Origin: Mucilaginibacter sp. SJ
GTDB taxonomy: Bacteria > Bacteroidota > Bacteroidia > Sphingobacteriales > Sphingobacteriaceae
DNA length: 64,000 nucleotides
Direction: 5' to 3'
NCBI RefSeq assembly: GCF_028993635.1
Contig: NZ_CP118631.1
Coordinates: 4,836,001 to 4,900,000 of the forward strand
The position numbers and the translations under genes were made by a program. Shown here piece by piece: positions 1-9,122 of the stretch. The notes below the pieces were generated by a model. That model did no database searches, was not told where the DNA came from, and saw nothing but the letters and a program-made list of their open reading frames with translations. The stretch's first letter is position 1; each line of letters opens with the position of its first letter.

Positions 1-393
1 CGCTATGAAGAACGTATCGATATCAACTTTACCATTACCGGTAATTTGAAAGATAAAACTATAGCACCGCTGCTGATTTTGCCTTTTATTGAAAATGCCT
101 TTAAGCATGGTACCAGCGAACAGGTAGGCGCAGCCTGGATCAATATTGATATCAGCGTTACACTCAACCATTTTAAACTAAAGGTTGCCAACAGTAAACC
201 GGATCATCCTTTTGATACAAACAATACACCGGGACATATCGGTTTAAAAAATGTCACCAAAAGACTCGATCTGCTTTATCCCCACTCGTCACGCCTTAAA
301 ATCGTAAATGAGGAAGATACCTTTTTTGTGGTGCTTGACCTCGACCTTAAGATCATAAAGCAATCTGCTGAACAACAAATGGTAACCGCATGA
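1..393 (+). CDS. LytS-type sensor histidine kinase, C-terminal end (partial)
   Basis: This is the end of a membrane sensor kinase of the LytS/His_kinase type; the start lies before the window. About 130 residues remain and form the ATP-binding half. The N-box is visible as LLILPFIENAFKHG near residues 19-32, followed by a G-box-like stretch (GHIGLKNVTKRLDLLYP). The autophosphorylated His and the sensor region are not in view. The stop overlaps the next ATG (ATGA), so it is translationally coupled to the LytTR regulator and the two form one two-component system. The signal it senses cannot be told from this fragment. Confidence 0.9.
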   Translation, partial: RYEERIDINFTITGNLKDKTIAPLLILPFIENAFKHGTSEQVGAAWINIDISVTLNHFKLKVANSKPDHPFDTNNTPGHIGLKNVTKRLDLLYPHSSRLKIVNEEDTFFVVLDLDLKIIKQSAEQQMVTA

Positions 394-1124
394 AAATCCG
401 CACACTTATAGTCGACGATGAGCCACATGCCATTGAGGTGTTAAAAAATTATCTCGAGCGCTTTAGTGAGATGGAGGTTACCGCTACCTGCAATGATGGT
501 ATTGAAGCCTTTCGCCTCTTGCAACAAAAACCTATCGATTTGATGTTCCTGGATATTCAGATGCCGGGAATAAAAGGTACCGACCTGCTGAAAAGCCTCA
601 AGAACCCACCTAAAGTAATTTTCACCACCGCCTACAGCGAATATGCGCTTGATGGCTTTGAGCTGAATGCGGTTGATTACCTTTTAAAGCCTATCTCCTT
701 TGAGCGTTTCCTGCGGGCGGTCGACAAGATTTATCAGCTAAACGAGCATAAGGGCAAACTCCTGATTACCCATGAAGAACCTGTAAGTGATACGCATACG
801 TTCATCTATCTTAAAGTAGACCGCAAAACCATCAAAGTTAACATCAATGATATTTTATGGATAGAAAGCCTGCGCGATTATATTAAGGTAGTAGCTGTAA
901 ATAACCAGGTGCACATTACCCGGCAAAAGATCAGCCTGCTTGAAGAGATGTTGCCTGAAAGCAGGTTTGTACGCATCCATCGGTCGTTTATAGTTGCGTT
1001 GAATAAGATAGATTCTTTCTATGCCTACAGCATAGATGTTGCCGGGCATGAGCTCCCTATCGGTCGTAATTATAAGCAGGATGTACAGAAGAAATTAAAG
1101 AATGAGCGGTTGCAGATGGGGTGA
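390..1124 (+). CDS. LytTR-family response regulator
   Basis: 244-residue cytoplasmic DNA-binding response regulator. Residues 1-120 are a receiver domain with the acidic pair near residues 10-11 (VDDEPHA), the phospho-acceptor Asp near residue 55 (MFLDIQMPG) and the conserved Lys in LLKPISF. Residues about 140-240 are a LytTR domain (IYLKVDRKTIKVNINDI, ending in IGRNYKQDVQKKL). It overlaps the kinase by 4 bp, which makes it the partner of that kinase. LytTR proteins bind short direct repeats about 21-22 bp apart. Such repeats occur around 37.9, 38.9 and 40.9 kb, but a link to this regulator is only a guess. Confidence 0.93.
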   Translation: MKIRTLIVDDEPHAIEVLKNYLERFSEMEVTATCNDGIEAFRLLQQKPIDLMFLDIQMPGIKGTDLLKSLKNPPKVIFTTAYSEYALDGFELNAVDYLLKPISFERFLRAVDKIYQLNEHKGKLLITHEEPVSDTHTFIYLKVDRKTIKVNINDILWIESLRDYIKVVAVNNQVHITRQKISLLEEMLPESRFVRIHRSFIVALNKIDSFYAYSIDVAGHELPIGRNYKQDVQKKLKNERLQMG

Positions 1125-1161
1125 TAAAGCCTTAGAAAATTATAAATGTCTGCCTTTTTTC

Positions 1162-1286
1162 ATTCCCTCCCCCGGGAGGGGTGCGGTTGGCAAGTGTAGT
1201 GGCAGGGAGGGGTTATACGCTTTGCTATTTAATAGGCAATATTTATGAAACCCCTCCCTACACCCTCCCAGGGGAGGGAATCGCAC
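1162..1286. repeat. Palindromic G-quadruplex repeat element, copy A
   Basis: About 125 bp. Read on the minus strand it starts GTGCGATTCCCTCCC and carries GGGAGGGTGTAGGGAGGGG, then a variable centre, then AGCGTATAACCCCTCCCTGCC, and ends in a second arm closing GGGAGGGAAT. The outer arms pair with each other and the inner G-run pairs with the inner C-run, so the whole unit can fold as nested hairpins. The same layout is found at 29710-29835 and 63299-63423. Copy A is the most diverged in its centre. It lies between the LytTR gene and the broken helicase. Confidence 0.85.
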
Positions 1287-1326
1287 CAATCCCACGCTTT
1301 CTCTTATTCCTTTTGAACAGCTATTC

Positions 1327-2605
1327 TTACGAAACCCACCAGTCATTTACCAAATTCAATTCATCCTTTGCGCGGGTCACGGCAGTATATGAGATAAGCA
1401 TCTTCGCGCATGGCTTCCCTATACTGTTCACTTTTTTGAGAAATGCCTTTTGCCTTCATCTGGTCATTAAAATCGATGATCAGCGCTTTGGATTGATCGT
1501 TAGTGAGATTTCCCTTTAAGCTTTCAAGCGCATCTAAAGAAAGCAGCATCTTAAACTCCTTCCCCGAAGCCAGTGCGGTAACCAACACTTTTTGAAATTT
1601 CATGCCCAGCTTTTGTTTAGTTTCTTCAAGTTCATTCACAATTACAAAATCGCCGTTGGTAAGCGGTACCGAATAGTTGTTTTGTGTTACCAGCAACACA
1701 TCACCAACCTGTAAAGGCACATACCCCGAACCAAAAAGTTCGCGTCGCATATCCCGGTTTATCATTTGAACTTTTTTGTTACTGCGTGCTATAGCCAGGC
1801 AGCTATTGGGGCCTGCGGCCTTATAATTAGCCGCATACAGGTTAAACATCAGATCGTCTGTAGCATGAAGTTTTACATTATTGAGGTTTGATGCCGGGAT
1901 CTTCGGAAATTTGATGCGCTCGCGGCTTTCGCTCATGGTGCGAATTGCTCCTGCCAAAACCAAAATATCGTTATCATCTTTATTACGCTCTATTTTTGAG
2001 AGTTTAACAGATACCGGGAAACGTTGCTTTTTGGCCAGCCAGTCGATATCAAGCGCCGGGCTAAAGCTTTGCCCTACAGGTGGCAACTGGCAGGGATCAC
2101 CGACAAAAATAATCTTGCTTTTATTAGCTACCTGGAAAAAATCCTGCAGCAGGATCCCCGAACCGAAAACGGCAAAGCCATTGCCTTCAGTCAGCGTACC
2201 TGAAAGCATCGAAGCCTCATCAACTATATAAATGGTGGTTTCAGCATCTGCAGAGCGGGTTGAAAACTGCATGGTCATTTGTCCGGCCATGCCAGATGCT
2301 GAGTTTTCGGCCAATGTTTCCTCGTCAAGGCCGTCTATCTTATCAAAATTATATAATTCGCCATGAACTGTTGAGGCGGAGAATCCCGTTTTACCCCTTA
2401 AAACCGTAGCCGCCCTGCCTGTTGCTGCCAGCATGCAAAACTTCCTTTCTTTTTCTTTCAGCCATTGTGCAATGTGCTGCATCAAAAAGGTTTTACCCGT
2501 GCCGGCATAACCCTTTAGCACAAAAACATCGGCAGCAGGATGATCAAGAAATTTTTGGATTGCCTTGAAAGCAGCTTTTTGATCTGTATTTAAAGTAACG
2601 GGCAC
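1327..2605 (-). pseudogene. RecD-like ATP-dependent helicase, broken by an internal deletion and frameshift
   Basis: A superfamily 1 helicase common in Bacteroidota (AAA/UvrD_C_2 type, usually about 460-480 residues). Walker A is GYAGTGKT near residue 33 and Walker B is IYIVDEASML near residue 125. The open frame ends at 1361 after 414 residues, with a tail (AYLIYCRDPRKG) unlike the family. In another frame, 1327-1395 encodes YTAVTRAKDELNLVNDWW and a stop, which is the family's motif VI and normal C-terminus. What should lie between, including the TCHKAQGGEW-type motif, is missing, which I estimate at 45-55 residues. The product should be inactive as a helicase. The N-terminal ATPase core is intact, so truncated protein may still be made. 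Confidence 0.75.
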
Positions 2606-2616
2606 AGGAATCTTTT

Positions 2617-2934
2617 TTAATTAACGGGCACAAAACCGGCAAACAAATCTCCGGTCTCCTTCAATGTATTTAGCGGAACGTAATCGCATACCTCAGCATA
2701 TTCGCCCCACATTTGCTGTACTGCTTTATTATGATGGGCATTTGCAATAGCCTCGGTACTCAGCCATTCAAAAACTTCAATGATGGTTCCATCAGCCGCT
2801 TCCATGATGGTAGATTCTCGGTTGGTTACCAGTCCCTCCTGCCTGAGACGGGGTACATGCGGTTTCATTAATTGTTTCAATGCCTCCTCCTTGCCCGGTT
2901 TAGGTTTATAGGCAACAATTACAATCTGTCCCAT
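2617..2934 (-). CDS. Antibiotic biosynthesis monooxygenase (ABM) domain protein
   Basis: 105-residue protein of the ABM/YgiN ferredoxin-like fold (MGQIVIVAYKPKPGKEEAL at the start, EVFEWLSTEAIANAHHN in the middle). Members are small dimeric enzymes or oxidative-stress proteins acting on quinone-like molecules; the substrate here is unknown. The frame stays open 21 codons upstream, but those residues look non-coding and MGQIVIVA is the natural family start. It ends 11 bp before the helicase remnant and probably shares its transcript. A strong terminator at 3089-3119 separates it from the M1 peptidase gene upstream. Confidence 0.8.
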   Translation of the reverse strand: MGQIVIVAYKPKPGKEEALKQLMKPHVPRLRQEGLVTNRESTIMEAADGTIIEVFEWLSTEAIANAHHNKAVQQMWGEYAEVCDYVPLNTLKETGDLFAGFVPVN

Positions 2935-3088
2935 AGGTTTCAGTTTATTAATATGCAATTTACAAAAAACTGCAGAGGCTATATGACTGAAAAACAAGTT
3001 TAAAACTGGTCGTTCCTGAGTATGGTGTTTAGCATTGTAAGCAGGGGCACTTATCGCTATTGGAGACCAGGCAAGGGACGCTTAATGC

Positions 3089-3119
3089 AAAAACGGCGAC
3101 AAGATATCTTGTCGCCGTT
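3089..3119 (-). terminator. Rho-independent terminator of the M1 peptidase gene
   Basis: A 28-bp perfect palindrome (AACGGCGACAAG, ATAT loop, CTTGTCGCCGTT) lies 34 bp past the M1 peptidase stop. On the minus strand it is followed by a run of five T. Confidence 0.85.
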
Positions 3120-3152
3120 CACTGATCTCCCCTTCAGGAGAGATTTATAAGG

Positions 3153-5144
3153 TTATTTTTTCCAAACGTTATTTTCAGGATTGTAGTCCGGTAATACTTT
3201 ATCAGGATCGTAAGTAACCGATTCAATTTCTTCAGTTGATGGATATTTAAATGTCCATGACGCATAACGCTCCCAGATTTCAACCGGCAGTTTTACGCGG
3301 TCAACTTTACCACCTTTGGTTTTGATTTCCAGGATAACCGGCATTGCCATTTTACCTAAGTTATCTAAAGTGATCAGCGAGCCTTTGGTTGGATCGTTAT
3401 CAACATATTTTACGTCGCTTACAGCAACATCCAAACGCCAGTCGTTCAGGAACCAGCCCCTCCAAAACCATTGCAGGTTTTCGCCGCTTACATTTTCTAT
3501 CGTGCGGAAAAAATCATCAGGAGTAGGGTGTTTAAATGCCCAGCGGTTAATGTAGGTTTTAAAGGCGAAATCAAAACGCTCAGGACCTAATACCTGTTCG
3601 CGCAGTAACACTAAACCGGCACTTGGTTTTGAGTAAAGCAGGGTACCGGTATTTTTTTCTTTGAGGTTAGCGGGCTGGCTCATAATAGGCTCAAGATCGG
3701 GCCTGGTAAAGAAAGCTCCGATAGCGTGCATATCAGGCACGCGGGTGTTTTTGTATTCGCCGTTATTAAAGTTAGCTGTCGATAGCGTATTGATGAACGT
3801 ATTAAAACCCTCGTCCATCCAGCCGTACATGCGCTCGTTTGAGCCAACGATCATCGGGAACCAGGTATGCCCAAATTCATGATCGTTAACCCCCCAAAGG
3901 CTCGCTTTTTTTGCTTTAGCTCCGCAGAAAACAATACCAGGATATTCCATACCACCTACAATACCGGCAACAGCAGTAGCAGCAGGGTAAGGGTATTCAA
4001 ACCATTTTGATGAGTTATATTCAATAGATTTTTTCACATACTCAGTTGAACGGCCCCAGGCATCGTTGCCATCGCTTTCAACCGGGTAGGCAGATATGGC
4101 AGTTGATTTTTTACCGCTTGGCAGGTCCATCTTGGCTGCATCGATAACAAACGCTGCTGAAGAAGCCCATGAAGCATCGCGGGCGTTCTTGATTTTAAAG
4201 TGCCAGGTTAATTGGGTTTTACCGGCAGGGCGCGATTTTGGATCGGTAACCTCAGCAGCCGAGCGGATGATGACAGTGCTTTCGCTTTTTTCGGCAGCTG
4301 CCCAGCGTTTCAATTGTTCAGGAGTATATACCTCCTGCGGGTTTAATAATTCGCCCGAAGCTACAACGATATGGTTTGCAGGGGCAGTAATGTTCAGGTC
4401 AAAATCACCATATTCAAGGTAAAACTCACCCGGGCCGCTATATGGGAGGGTGTTCCAGCCCATTACATCATCATATACACATACGCGTGGGTACCATTGT
4501 GCAATGGTATAAACTTTACCATTTTTGGTTTGCAGGTAGCCCATCCGGTCGGATCCATAATTTGGTGACACAAAAGAGTACTCAATTTTCAGTTTAGCCT
4601 GTCCGCCGTTGGCCGCAATTTCCTTTGGAAGGAAAACCTGCATCCGCGTATCGGTGATCAGGAATTTAACATCAACGTATTCGCCTTTCGCGCCGGCAAC
4701 TTTTACCGATTTAATTTTATAACCGGCATCAAATGCTTCGCCGCGGCCCCAGTTACGGCTACCTGCCGGAGGAACAATGGCTGTACCCCTTGAATCGAGC
4801 TTAAACAGGTTCTGATCAAGCTGCATCCACATAAAGCCCAATGTTTGCGGGCTGTTATTGGTATACGTTAAAACTTCCGAGCCGGTAATTTCGTTGGTTT
4901 GATCGTTCAGTTTGGCGGCCAATTGATAATCGGCACGGTTTTGCCAGTATTTATATCCTGGCTCGCCGCTGGCTGCGCGAAATTCGGTGCCATTTTTTGT
5001 GTAAAAGCCCGGGCCAAAAGTTTCGTGATAATCATAGACAGAGCCGGCGGGTGTGGTAGGGGTAGGTGCTGGTTGCTGGGCGTAACTTATGCTCGCGGCC
5101 AACATACAGGCAAGGCTGCAACCTGCCATTAGTTTTAGTTTCAT
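3153..5144 (-). CDS. Secreted M1-family zinc metallopeptidase
   Basis: 663-residue gluzincin aminopeptidase-like protein. It begins with a signal peptide (about residues 1-22, cleaved near ISYA-QQ), so it acts in the periplasm or at the cell surface. An N-terminal beta-sandwich domain is followed by the catalytic domain. GGMEYPG takes the place of the GxMEN substrate-anchoring motif. HEFGHTW (near residues 421-427) with the downstream Glu in WMDEGFN forms the zinc site. The length is normal for Bacteroidota members that lack the long HEAT-like tail. It is a single gene with its own terminator. The peptide preference cannot be predicted. Confidence 0.93.
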   Translation of the reverse strand: MKLKLMAGCSLACMLAASISYAQQPAPTPTTPAGSVYDYHETFGPGFYTKNGTEFRAASGEPGYKYWQNRADYQLAAKLNDQTNEITGSEVLTYTNNSPQTLGFMWMQLDQNLFKLDSRGTAIVPPAGSRNWGRGEAFDAGYKIKSVKVAGAKGEYVDVKFLITDTRMQVFLPKEIAANGGQAKLKIEYSFVSPNYGSDRMGYLQTKNGKVYTIAQWYPRVCVYDDVMGWNTLPYSGPGEFYLEYGDFDLNITAPANHIVVASGELLNPQEVYTPEQLKRWAAAEKSESTVIIRSAAEVTDPKSRPAGKTQLTWHFKIKNARDASWASSAAFVIDAAKMDLPSGKKSTAISAYPVESDGNDAWGRSTEYVKKSIEYNSSKWFEYPYPAATAVAGIVGGMEYPGIVFCGAKAKKASLWGVNDHEFGHTWFPMIVGSNERMYGWMDEGFNTFINTLSTANFNNGEYKNTRVPDMHAIGAFFTRPDLEPIMSQPANLKEKNTGTLLYSKPSAGLVLLREQVLGPERFDFAFKTYINRWAFKHPTPDDFFRTIENVSGENLQWFWRGWFLNDWRLDVAVSDVKYVDNDPTKGSLITLDNLGKMAMPVILEIKTKGGKVDRVKLPVEIWERYASWTFKYPSTEEIESVTYDPDKVLPDYNPENNVWKK

Positions 5145-5439
5145 GTTCAGTCAAATAAATTGCGTAAAGGAACAAGTATACTACAAATTAGGGAGATGCA
5201 AAAGGTTGGTAAAACGATTGTTACCGATTTATTAAATAATTATATTCATGCTTAGAAGCTATAAATCGGGTGGATTATCTACTAATAACAGATGGTCGAA
5301 TTTGATTTACAAACTTGATTTTCTTCGTATATTTGAATATGACCAGGCTAACTGGGAATATAACTAAAGGAAAGCGATTTACCTGTACTGCGGGAAATAT
5401 TAAATCGTTTTGAGTTAACACATACAATCGACTTAGAAA

Positions 5440-5672
5440 ATGAGTCCCCTTTTTCAAAAAAAGACATTGAAGGGTTACTCAAATCAAAAAGATTTTTTAG
5501 AAGGAAAAACAACCGCACGGAATTGGGACGATATAGAAGAAGACTTGAACCGTACCCGCAGTTAAACTTTTAAAGAGGATTGAGTTTTGAACTTATTGAT
5601 GCCTGTGCATGGTATGAAGAAAAACAAAAGGGCCTATCTAAATATCTCAGAAAAGAAGTAAAGGTATTTTAG
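5440..5672 (+). pseudogene. Remnant of a toxin-antitoxin pair (RelE/ParE-like toxin fragment)
   Basis: The 620-bp gap between the M1 peptidase and hemA holds decayed coding sequence. A 41-codon frame (5440-5565) ends GKTTARNWDDIEEDLNRTRS and resembles the tail of a small antitoxin. Fifteen bases later a 30-codon frame (5580-5672, TTG start) reads ELIDACAWYEEKQKGLSKYL, closely matching the IxEAxxWYEEQxxGLG core of RelE/ParE toxins. The toxin lacks its first strand and its whole C-terminal half, so it cannot be active. Other short frames nearby (for example 5248-5367) were not recognised. The assignment rests on motif recall. Confidence 0.45.
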
Positions 5673-5766
5673 GTGTTATATTTTCATCGGTGTTGTCACC
5701 ACCAACAACAGCGAAAGCAAGCATTCTGTTAACCCTCAAAACCTGTAAACTCTGATTCAGAAAGTT

Positions 5767-7053
5767 TTAGTTTTCATTGATCAATATATCCTTGGCCATA
5801 ACCATGGGTACGCTGATATATTTTTTCTCCATGTAGTTGATCACCTTTTCCAGGATCTCGCGCGATTGCTCGTCCAGGCCCTGTACTTCATCTGCAAAAA
5901 CCGAGTTAATGGCGGTATTGCGGATCTCTTTGATCTTTTCAGGCACCTGGCGCATGGCTACCTCAATACGGCGCTGTTTAAGCTGCTGTACAAATTCGGC
6001 AATGTTTTGCTCAATGATAGCTTCGGCGTGTACCAGTTCGTGGTAACGTTCCTGCAGGTTCTTTTTGGCAACCTCGTTGAGCGAGTGTACTTCGATAAAG
6101 TTAACCGGGAATTGCTCCAGTACTTCGGGAGCGGTATCGTTAGGGATGGCGAGATCGACAATGGTTTTCCTGCCGGTTTCGCCGTTTAACAGCGATTGGT
6201 AAACGGCGGTAGTGATGATTGGCTCAACTGCCGATGTGCAGGTGATAATGGCATCAAAACCTTTTTTATAGGTTTTCAGAGCTTCGAGGTCAAATGCTTC
6301 ACCGCCCAAATCGGCAGCTAATTTTTCGGCATTGGCCACGGTACGGTTAAATACCGCGAAGTTTGAAAATTTATGTTTTTGAAGATATTTGGAAATGTTG
6401 CGGTTGGTTTCGCCTGCGCCGATGATCAATACACGGGCATTTGAACAAAGATTAAGGTCTTTAAGCTTGCGGTAAGCCAGCGATACTACCGAGATTGGGT
6501 TTTTGGAGATGTTGGTATGTGTATAAACTTCCTTGGCTGTTTTTACTACGCAGTTCATGATCATGCGCATGGCATCGCCGGTTAGGCCAGCCTCTTTGCA
6601 ATGTTCATATGCTTTGCGTAACTGGGCCAGGATCTCCTTTTCGCCCACGATCAAACTCTCCAGCGAACATGAAGTACGCAACAGGTGCACCATAGCTTCC
6701 TGATCTTCATAAATAGACGCGCTATCCATAAAGGTGCTTAGTGAATCATGGCAAAGCTCTGTGTTGAAGGCCTCTATGAATTTTTTGGCAAAATCTTTGT
6801 CAACTGATTGTGGGGTTGTCATTACAAATTCCACACGGTTACAGGTAGCCAGGTAGAAGATCTCCGGGATATTGAACTGCTCTTTAACCTGTGCAAGTTT
6901 ATCTGTCAGATTTTCCTGGCAAACCACCAATCTACCCAATTCCTTCAGTTCAATCTGTTTGTGCGTAAAAGCTATTACCTTTAGATACTTCAAAGCAGTT
7001 TTAAAATTTGACCGAACAAAAGTATCACTATTCGGCGCATCCAATGTCAACAC
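5767..7053 (-). CDS. hemA: Glutamyl-tRNA reductase
   Basis: Reduces glutamyl-tRNA(Glu) to glutamate-1-semialdehyde with NADPH, the first committed step of C5-pathway tetrapyrrole synthesis. The catalytic Cys is in YLATCNRVEF (residue 71 of the long form). The NADPH Rossmann domain starts near residue 205 (VLIIGAGETN), and a C-terminal helical dimerisation domain follows. The first 20 residues are doubtful. A TANNTTTG -7 box lies inside them (7017-7024, minus strand), and a TTG at 6993 gives a start at LKYLKVIAFTHKQIE, where the family begins. The true start may therefore be 6993. It diverges from the DoxX gene. Confidence 0.95.
   Translation of the reverse strand: MLTLDAPNSDTFVRSNFKTALKYLKVIAFTHKQIELKELGRLVVCQENLTDKLAQVKEQFNIPEIFYLATCNRVEFVMTTPQSVDKDFAKKFIEAFNTELCHDSLSTFMDSASIYEDQEAMVHLLRTSCSLESLIVGEKEILAQLRKAYEHCKEAGLTGDAMRMIMNCVVKTAKEVYTHTNISKNPISVVSLAYRKLKDLNLCSNARVLIIGAGETNRNISKYLQKHKFSNFAVFNRTVANAEKLAADLGGEAFDLEALKTYKKGFDAIITCTSAVEPIITTAVYQSLLNGETGRKTIVDLAIPNDTAPEVLEQFPVNFIEVHSLNEVAKKNLQERYHELVHAEAIIEQNIAEFVQQLKQRRIEVAMRQVPEKIKEIRNTAINSVFADEVQGLDEQSREILEKVINYMEKKYISVPMVMAKDILINEN
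7017..7024 (-). promoter_or_regulatory. Probable hemA -7 promoter box (TACTTTTG)
   Basis: Exact match to the Bacteroidota -7 consensus TANNTTTG on the minus strand, with TTG trinucleotides 17-26 bp upstream as possible -33 elements. It lies downstream of the long-form ATG at 7053, so transcripts from it could only use the TTG at 6993. Confidence 0.5.
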
Positions 7054-7161
7054 TTTGTCAAACAGGCTTATTTGGAATGGTTATAAATTACAAAAATGGC
7101 TTGTTTTGCAGTATTTAAACTGTTTTACAATACGTATCACAAAATATTTGTAAATTAAAAC

Positions 7162-7551
7162 ATGGATAAGTATAAAAAAATAAGCCTGGTAATACTCGTG
7201 GCATTCTATGTGCTTGCAGGCCTTAATCACTTCCGCGCCCCGGACTTTTACTACGCCGTAATGCCCAATAACCTGCTTTACCCCGAGACTGTTAACCTTC
7301 TTGCCGGGATTGCCGAAATTACATTAGGTGTGTTACTTATACCAGCCAAAACGCGATACTGGGCTGCCTGGGGAGTTGTTTTAATGTTGATTGCCTTTTT
7401 GCAGATTCATGTGAGTATGGCATTTAAAGCACCGATGAAGTTAAACTCCATAACAGTTACACCTTTTTTAGCATGGCTGCGCCTAATCTTACAGTTTGTG
7501 CTGATCTACTGGGCCTGGTGGCATACAGCCGATCGTAAGAAGATAGCCTAA
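7162..7551 (+). CDS. DoxX-family small membrane protein
   Basis: 129-residue inner-membrane protein with four hydrophobic segments (about residues 7-23, 42-60, 67-86 and 103-122). A conserved-looking loop, GLNHFRAPDFYYAVMP, follows the first helix. It fits the DoxX/MauE-like superfamily, which is linked to quinone or thiol redox systems. The function of this member is unknown. It is transcribed away from hemA. The next gene starts 44 bp downstream and may share the transcript. Confidence 0.8.
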   Translation: MDKYKKISLVILVAFYVLAGLNHFRAPDFYYAVMPNNLLYPETVNLLAGIAEITLGVLLIPAKTRYWAAWGVVLMLIAFLQIHVSMAFKAPMKLNSITVTPFLAWLRLILQFVLIYWAWWHTADRKKIA

Positions 7552-7595
7552 ACTAAAACAAGGTTTGGTTGTTGCTATCGAAGCAAAATAAAAAT

Positions 7596-9122
7596 ATGGA
7601 TCTGCAAAGTATTGAAATGCGCAACCTGGAAGTACAGGACTACCAGGAGCTGAAAAAATCAATGAAATCGGCCTATATGGATATGGACGAGGATTATTGG
7701 GATGCCAATTCTATCCGCCGGCTCATCAAAATATTCCCCGAAGGGCAGATCTGCATCACCGTTAACGATACGGTTGTTGGGTGTGCGCTGGCCATCATTG
7801 TTGATTACCAAAAATTTGGCGACAATCACACCTACAAACAAATTACCGGCGATAGTACCTTTAAAACCCATAATGACAAAGGGGATGTACTTTACGGTAT
7901 AGATGTGTTTATCCATCCTAAATATCGCGGCTTGAGGCTTGCACGGCGATTGTACGATGCCCGCAAGGCCCTTTGCGAAAAGCTGAACCTGAAAAGTATT
8001 ATAGCCGGCGGCCGCATCCCCAACTATCAAAAATTTCAAAATGAGCTTACGCCCCGTCAGTATATTGATAAAGTAAAGTATAAGGAGATCTACGATCCTA
8101 CTTTATCATTCCAGTTATCTAACGATTTTCACGTGCGCAAGGTGTTGAGGAATTATCTGCCCGAGGATAGTCGCTCAAAAGGCTTTGCTACCCTTATTGA
8201 GTGGAATAATGTTTATTACGAAGAGGTAAGTGATGTTATTAACCATAAAACAGTAGTGCGCATTGGGTTGGTACAATGGCAGATGCGTTCGTACAGTAAC
8301 ATCAGTGAGCTGATGAAGCATGCCGAATATTTTGTTGATGCCGTGAGCGATTACCAGGCCGATTTTATCCTGTTCCCCGAACTGTTCAATACACCGCTTA
8401 TGGCCGATTACAACCACATGGATTCGGCCAAGGCCATGCGCGAGCTGGCCAAGTATACCCAGCCCATTATCGAGGAGTTTTCAAAACTGGCGGTATCGTA
8501 TAATGTAAACATTATTGCGGGCAGCATGCCTTATATTTTTGAGGAGTCGTTGTATAATGTATCCTACCTGTTCAGGAGGAACGGCAGTATGGAAGAGGTT
8601 TACAAAATTCACCCCACCCCGGCCGAGATCAGCTCATGGGGGATGCGCGGCGGCGATGAGGTAAAAGTTTTTGATACCGATTGCGGCAAAGTTGGCATCT
8701 TGATTTGTTATGATGTGGAATTTCCCGAATTATCACGCATATTGGCCGGTCAGGATATGCAGATCCTGTTTGTACCTTTCCTTACAGACACCCAGAATGG
8801 CTATAACCGGGTTAAGTTTTGCGCCCAGGCCCGCGCCGTTGAAAACGAATGCTATGTGGCTATTGCAGGCTGCGTTGGTAACCTGCCCAATGTAAATAAT
8901 ATGGGTATCAGCTATGCACAGTCGGCGGTGTTTACGCCTTCTGATTTTGGTTTCCCTACAAACGGAATCCAATCTGAAGCTACGCCAAACACCGAAATGA
9001 TTGTTATTGCCGATGTTGACCTTTCGTTACTTGATGAACTGCATGAATATGGCAGTGTGCAAAATATCAAAGACAGGCGCACCGATTTGTATAACATTAC
9101 TTTTAACGGGAAGAGGGTGTAA
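7596..9122 (+). CDS. GNAT acetyltransferase fused to a nitrilase-family amidohydrolase
   Basis: 508-residue two-domain protein. Residues about 5-190 are a GNAT domain (IDVFIHPKYRGLRLARRLYDAR is the acetyl-CoA loop). Residues about 215-505 are a carbon-nitrogen hydrolase domain with the complete catalytic triad: Glu262 (FPELFN), Lys337 (VYKIHPTP) and Cys371 (GILICYDVEF). The fusion is a known family found widely in bacteria; its substrate is not established. ATG at 7596 was chosen because the open frame upstream starts only with TTG codons and adds nine unconvincing residues. GC-rich stretches suggest normal chromosomal ancestry. Confidence 0.9.
   Translation: MDLQSIEMRNLEVQDYQELKKSMKSAYMDMDEDYWDANSIRRLIKIFPEGQICITVNDTVVGCALAIIVDYQKFGDNHTYKQITGDSTFKTHNDKGDVLYGIDVFIHPKYRGLRLARRLYDARKALCEKLNLKSIIAGGRIPNYQKFQNELTPRQYIDKVKYKEIYDPTLSFQLSNDFHVRKVLRNYLPEDSRSKGFATLIEWNNVYYEEVSDVINHKTVVRIGLVQWQMRSYSNISELMKHAEYFVDAVSDYQADFILFPELFNTPLMADYNHMDSAKAMRELAKYTQPIIEEFSKLAVSYNVNIIAGSMPYIFEESLYNVSYLFRRNGSMEEVYKIHPTPAEISSWGMRGGDEVKVFDTDCGKVGILICYDVEFPELSRILAGQDMQILFVPFLTDTQNGYNRVKFCAQARAVENECYVAIAGCVGNLPNVNNMGISYAQSAVFTPSDFGFPTNGIQSEATPNTEMIVIADVDLSLLDELHEYGSVQNIKDRRTDLYNITFNGKRV

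Noticed and set aside
1181..1519. Plus-strand 112-codon frame
   Set aside because: It reads through palindromic element copy A and then antisense to the helicase remnant; no coding signature.
5275..5457. Minus-strand 60-codon frame in the M1 peptidase/hemA gap
   Set aside because: It is hydrophobic and unlike any family, and it overlaps the plus-strand toxin-antitoxin remnants in an AT-rich stretch.
7596..9122. GNAT-nitrilase fusion as a new enzyme
   Set aside because: The two-domain arrangement is a known widespread family; the fusion itself is not new.
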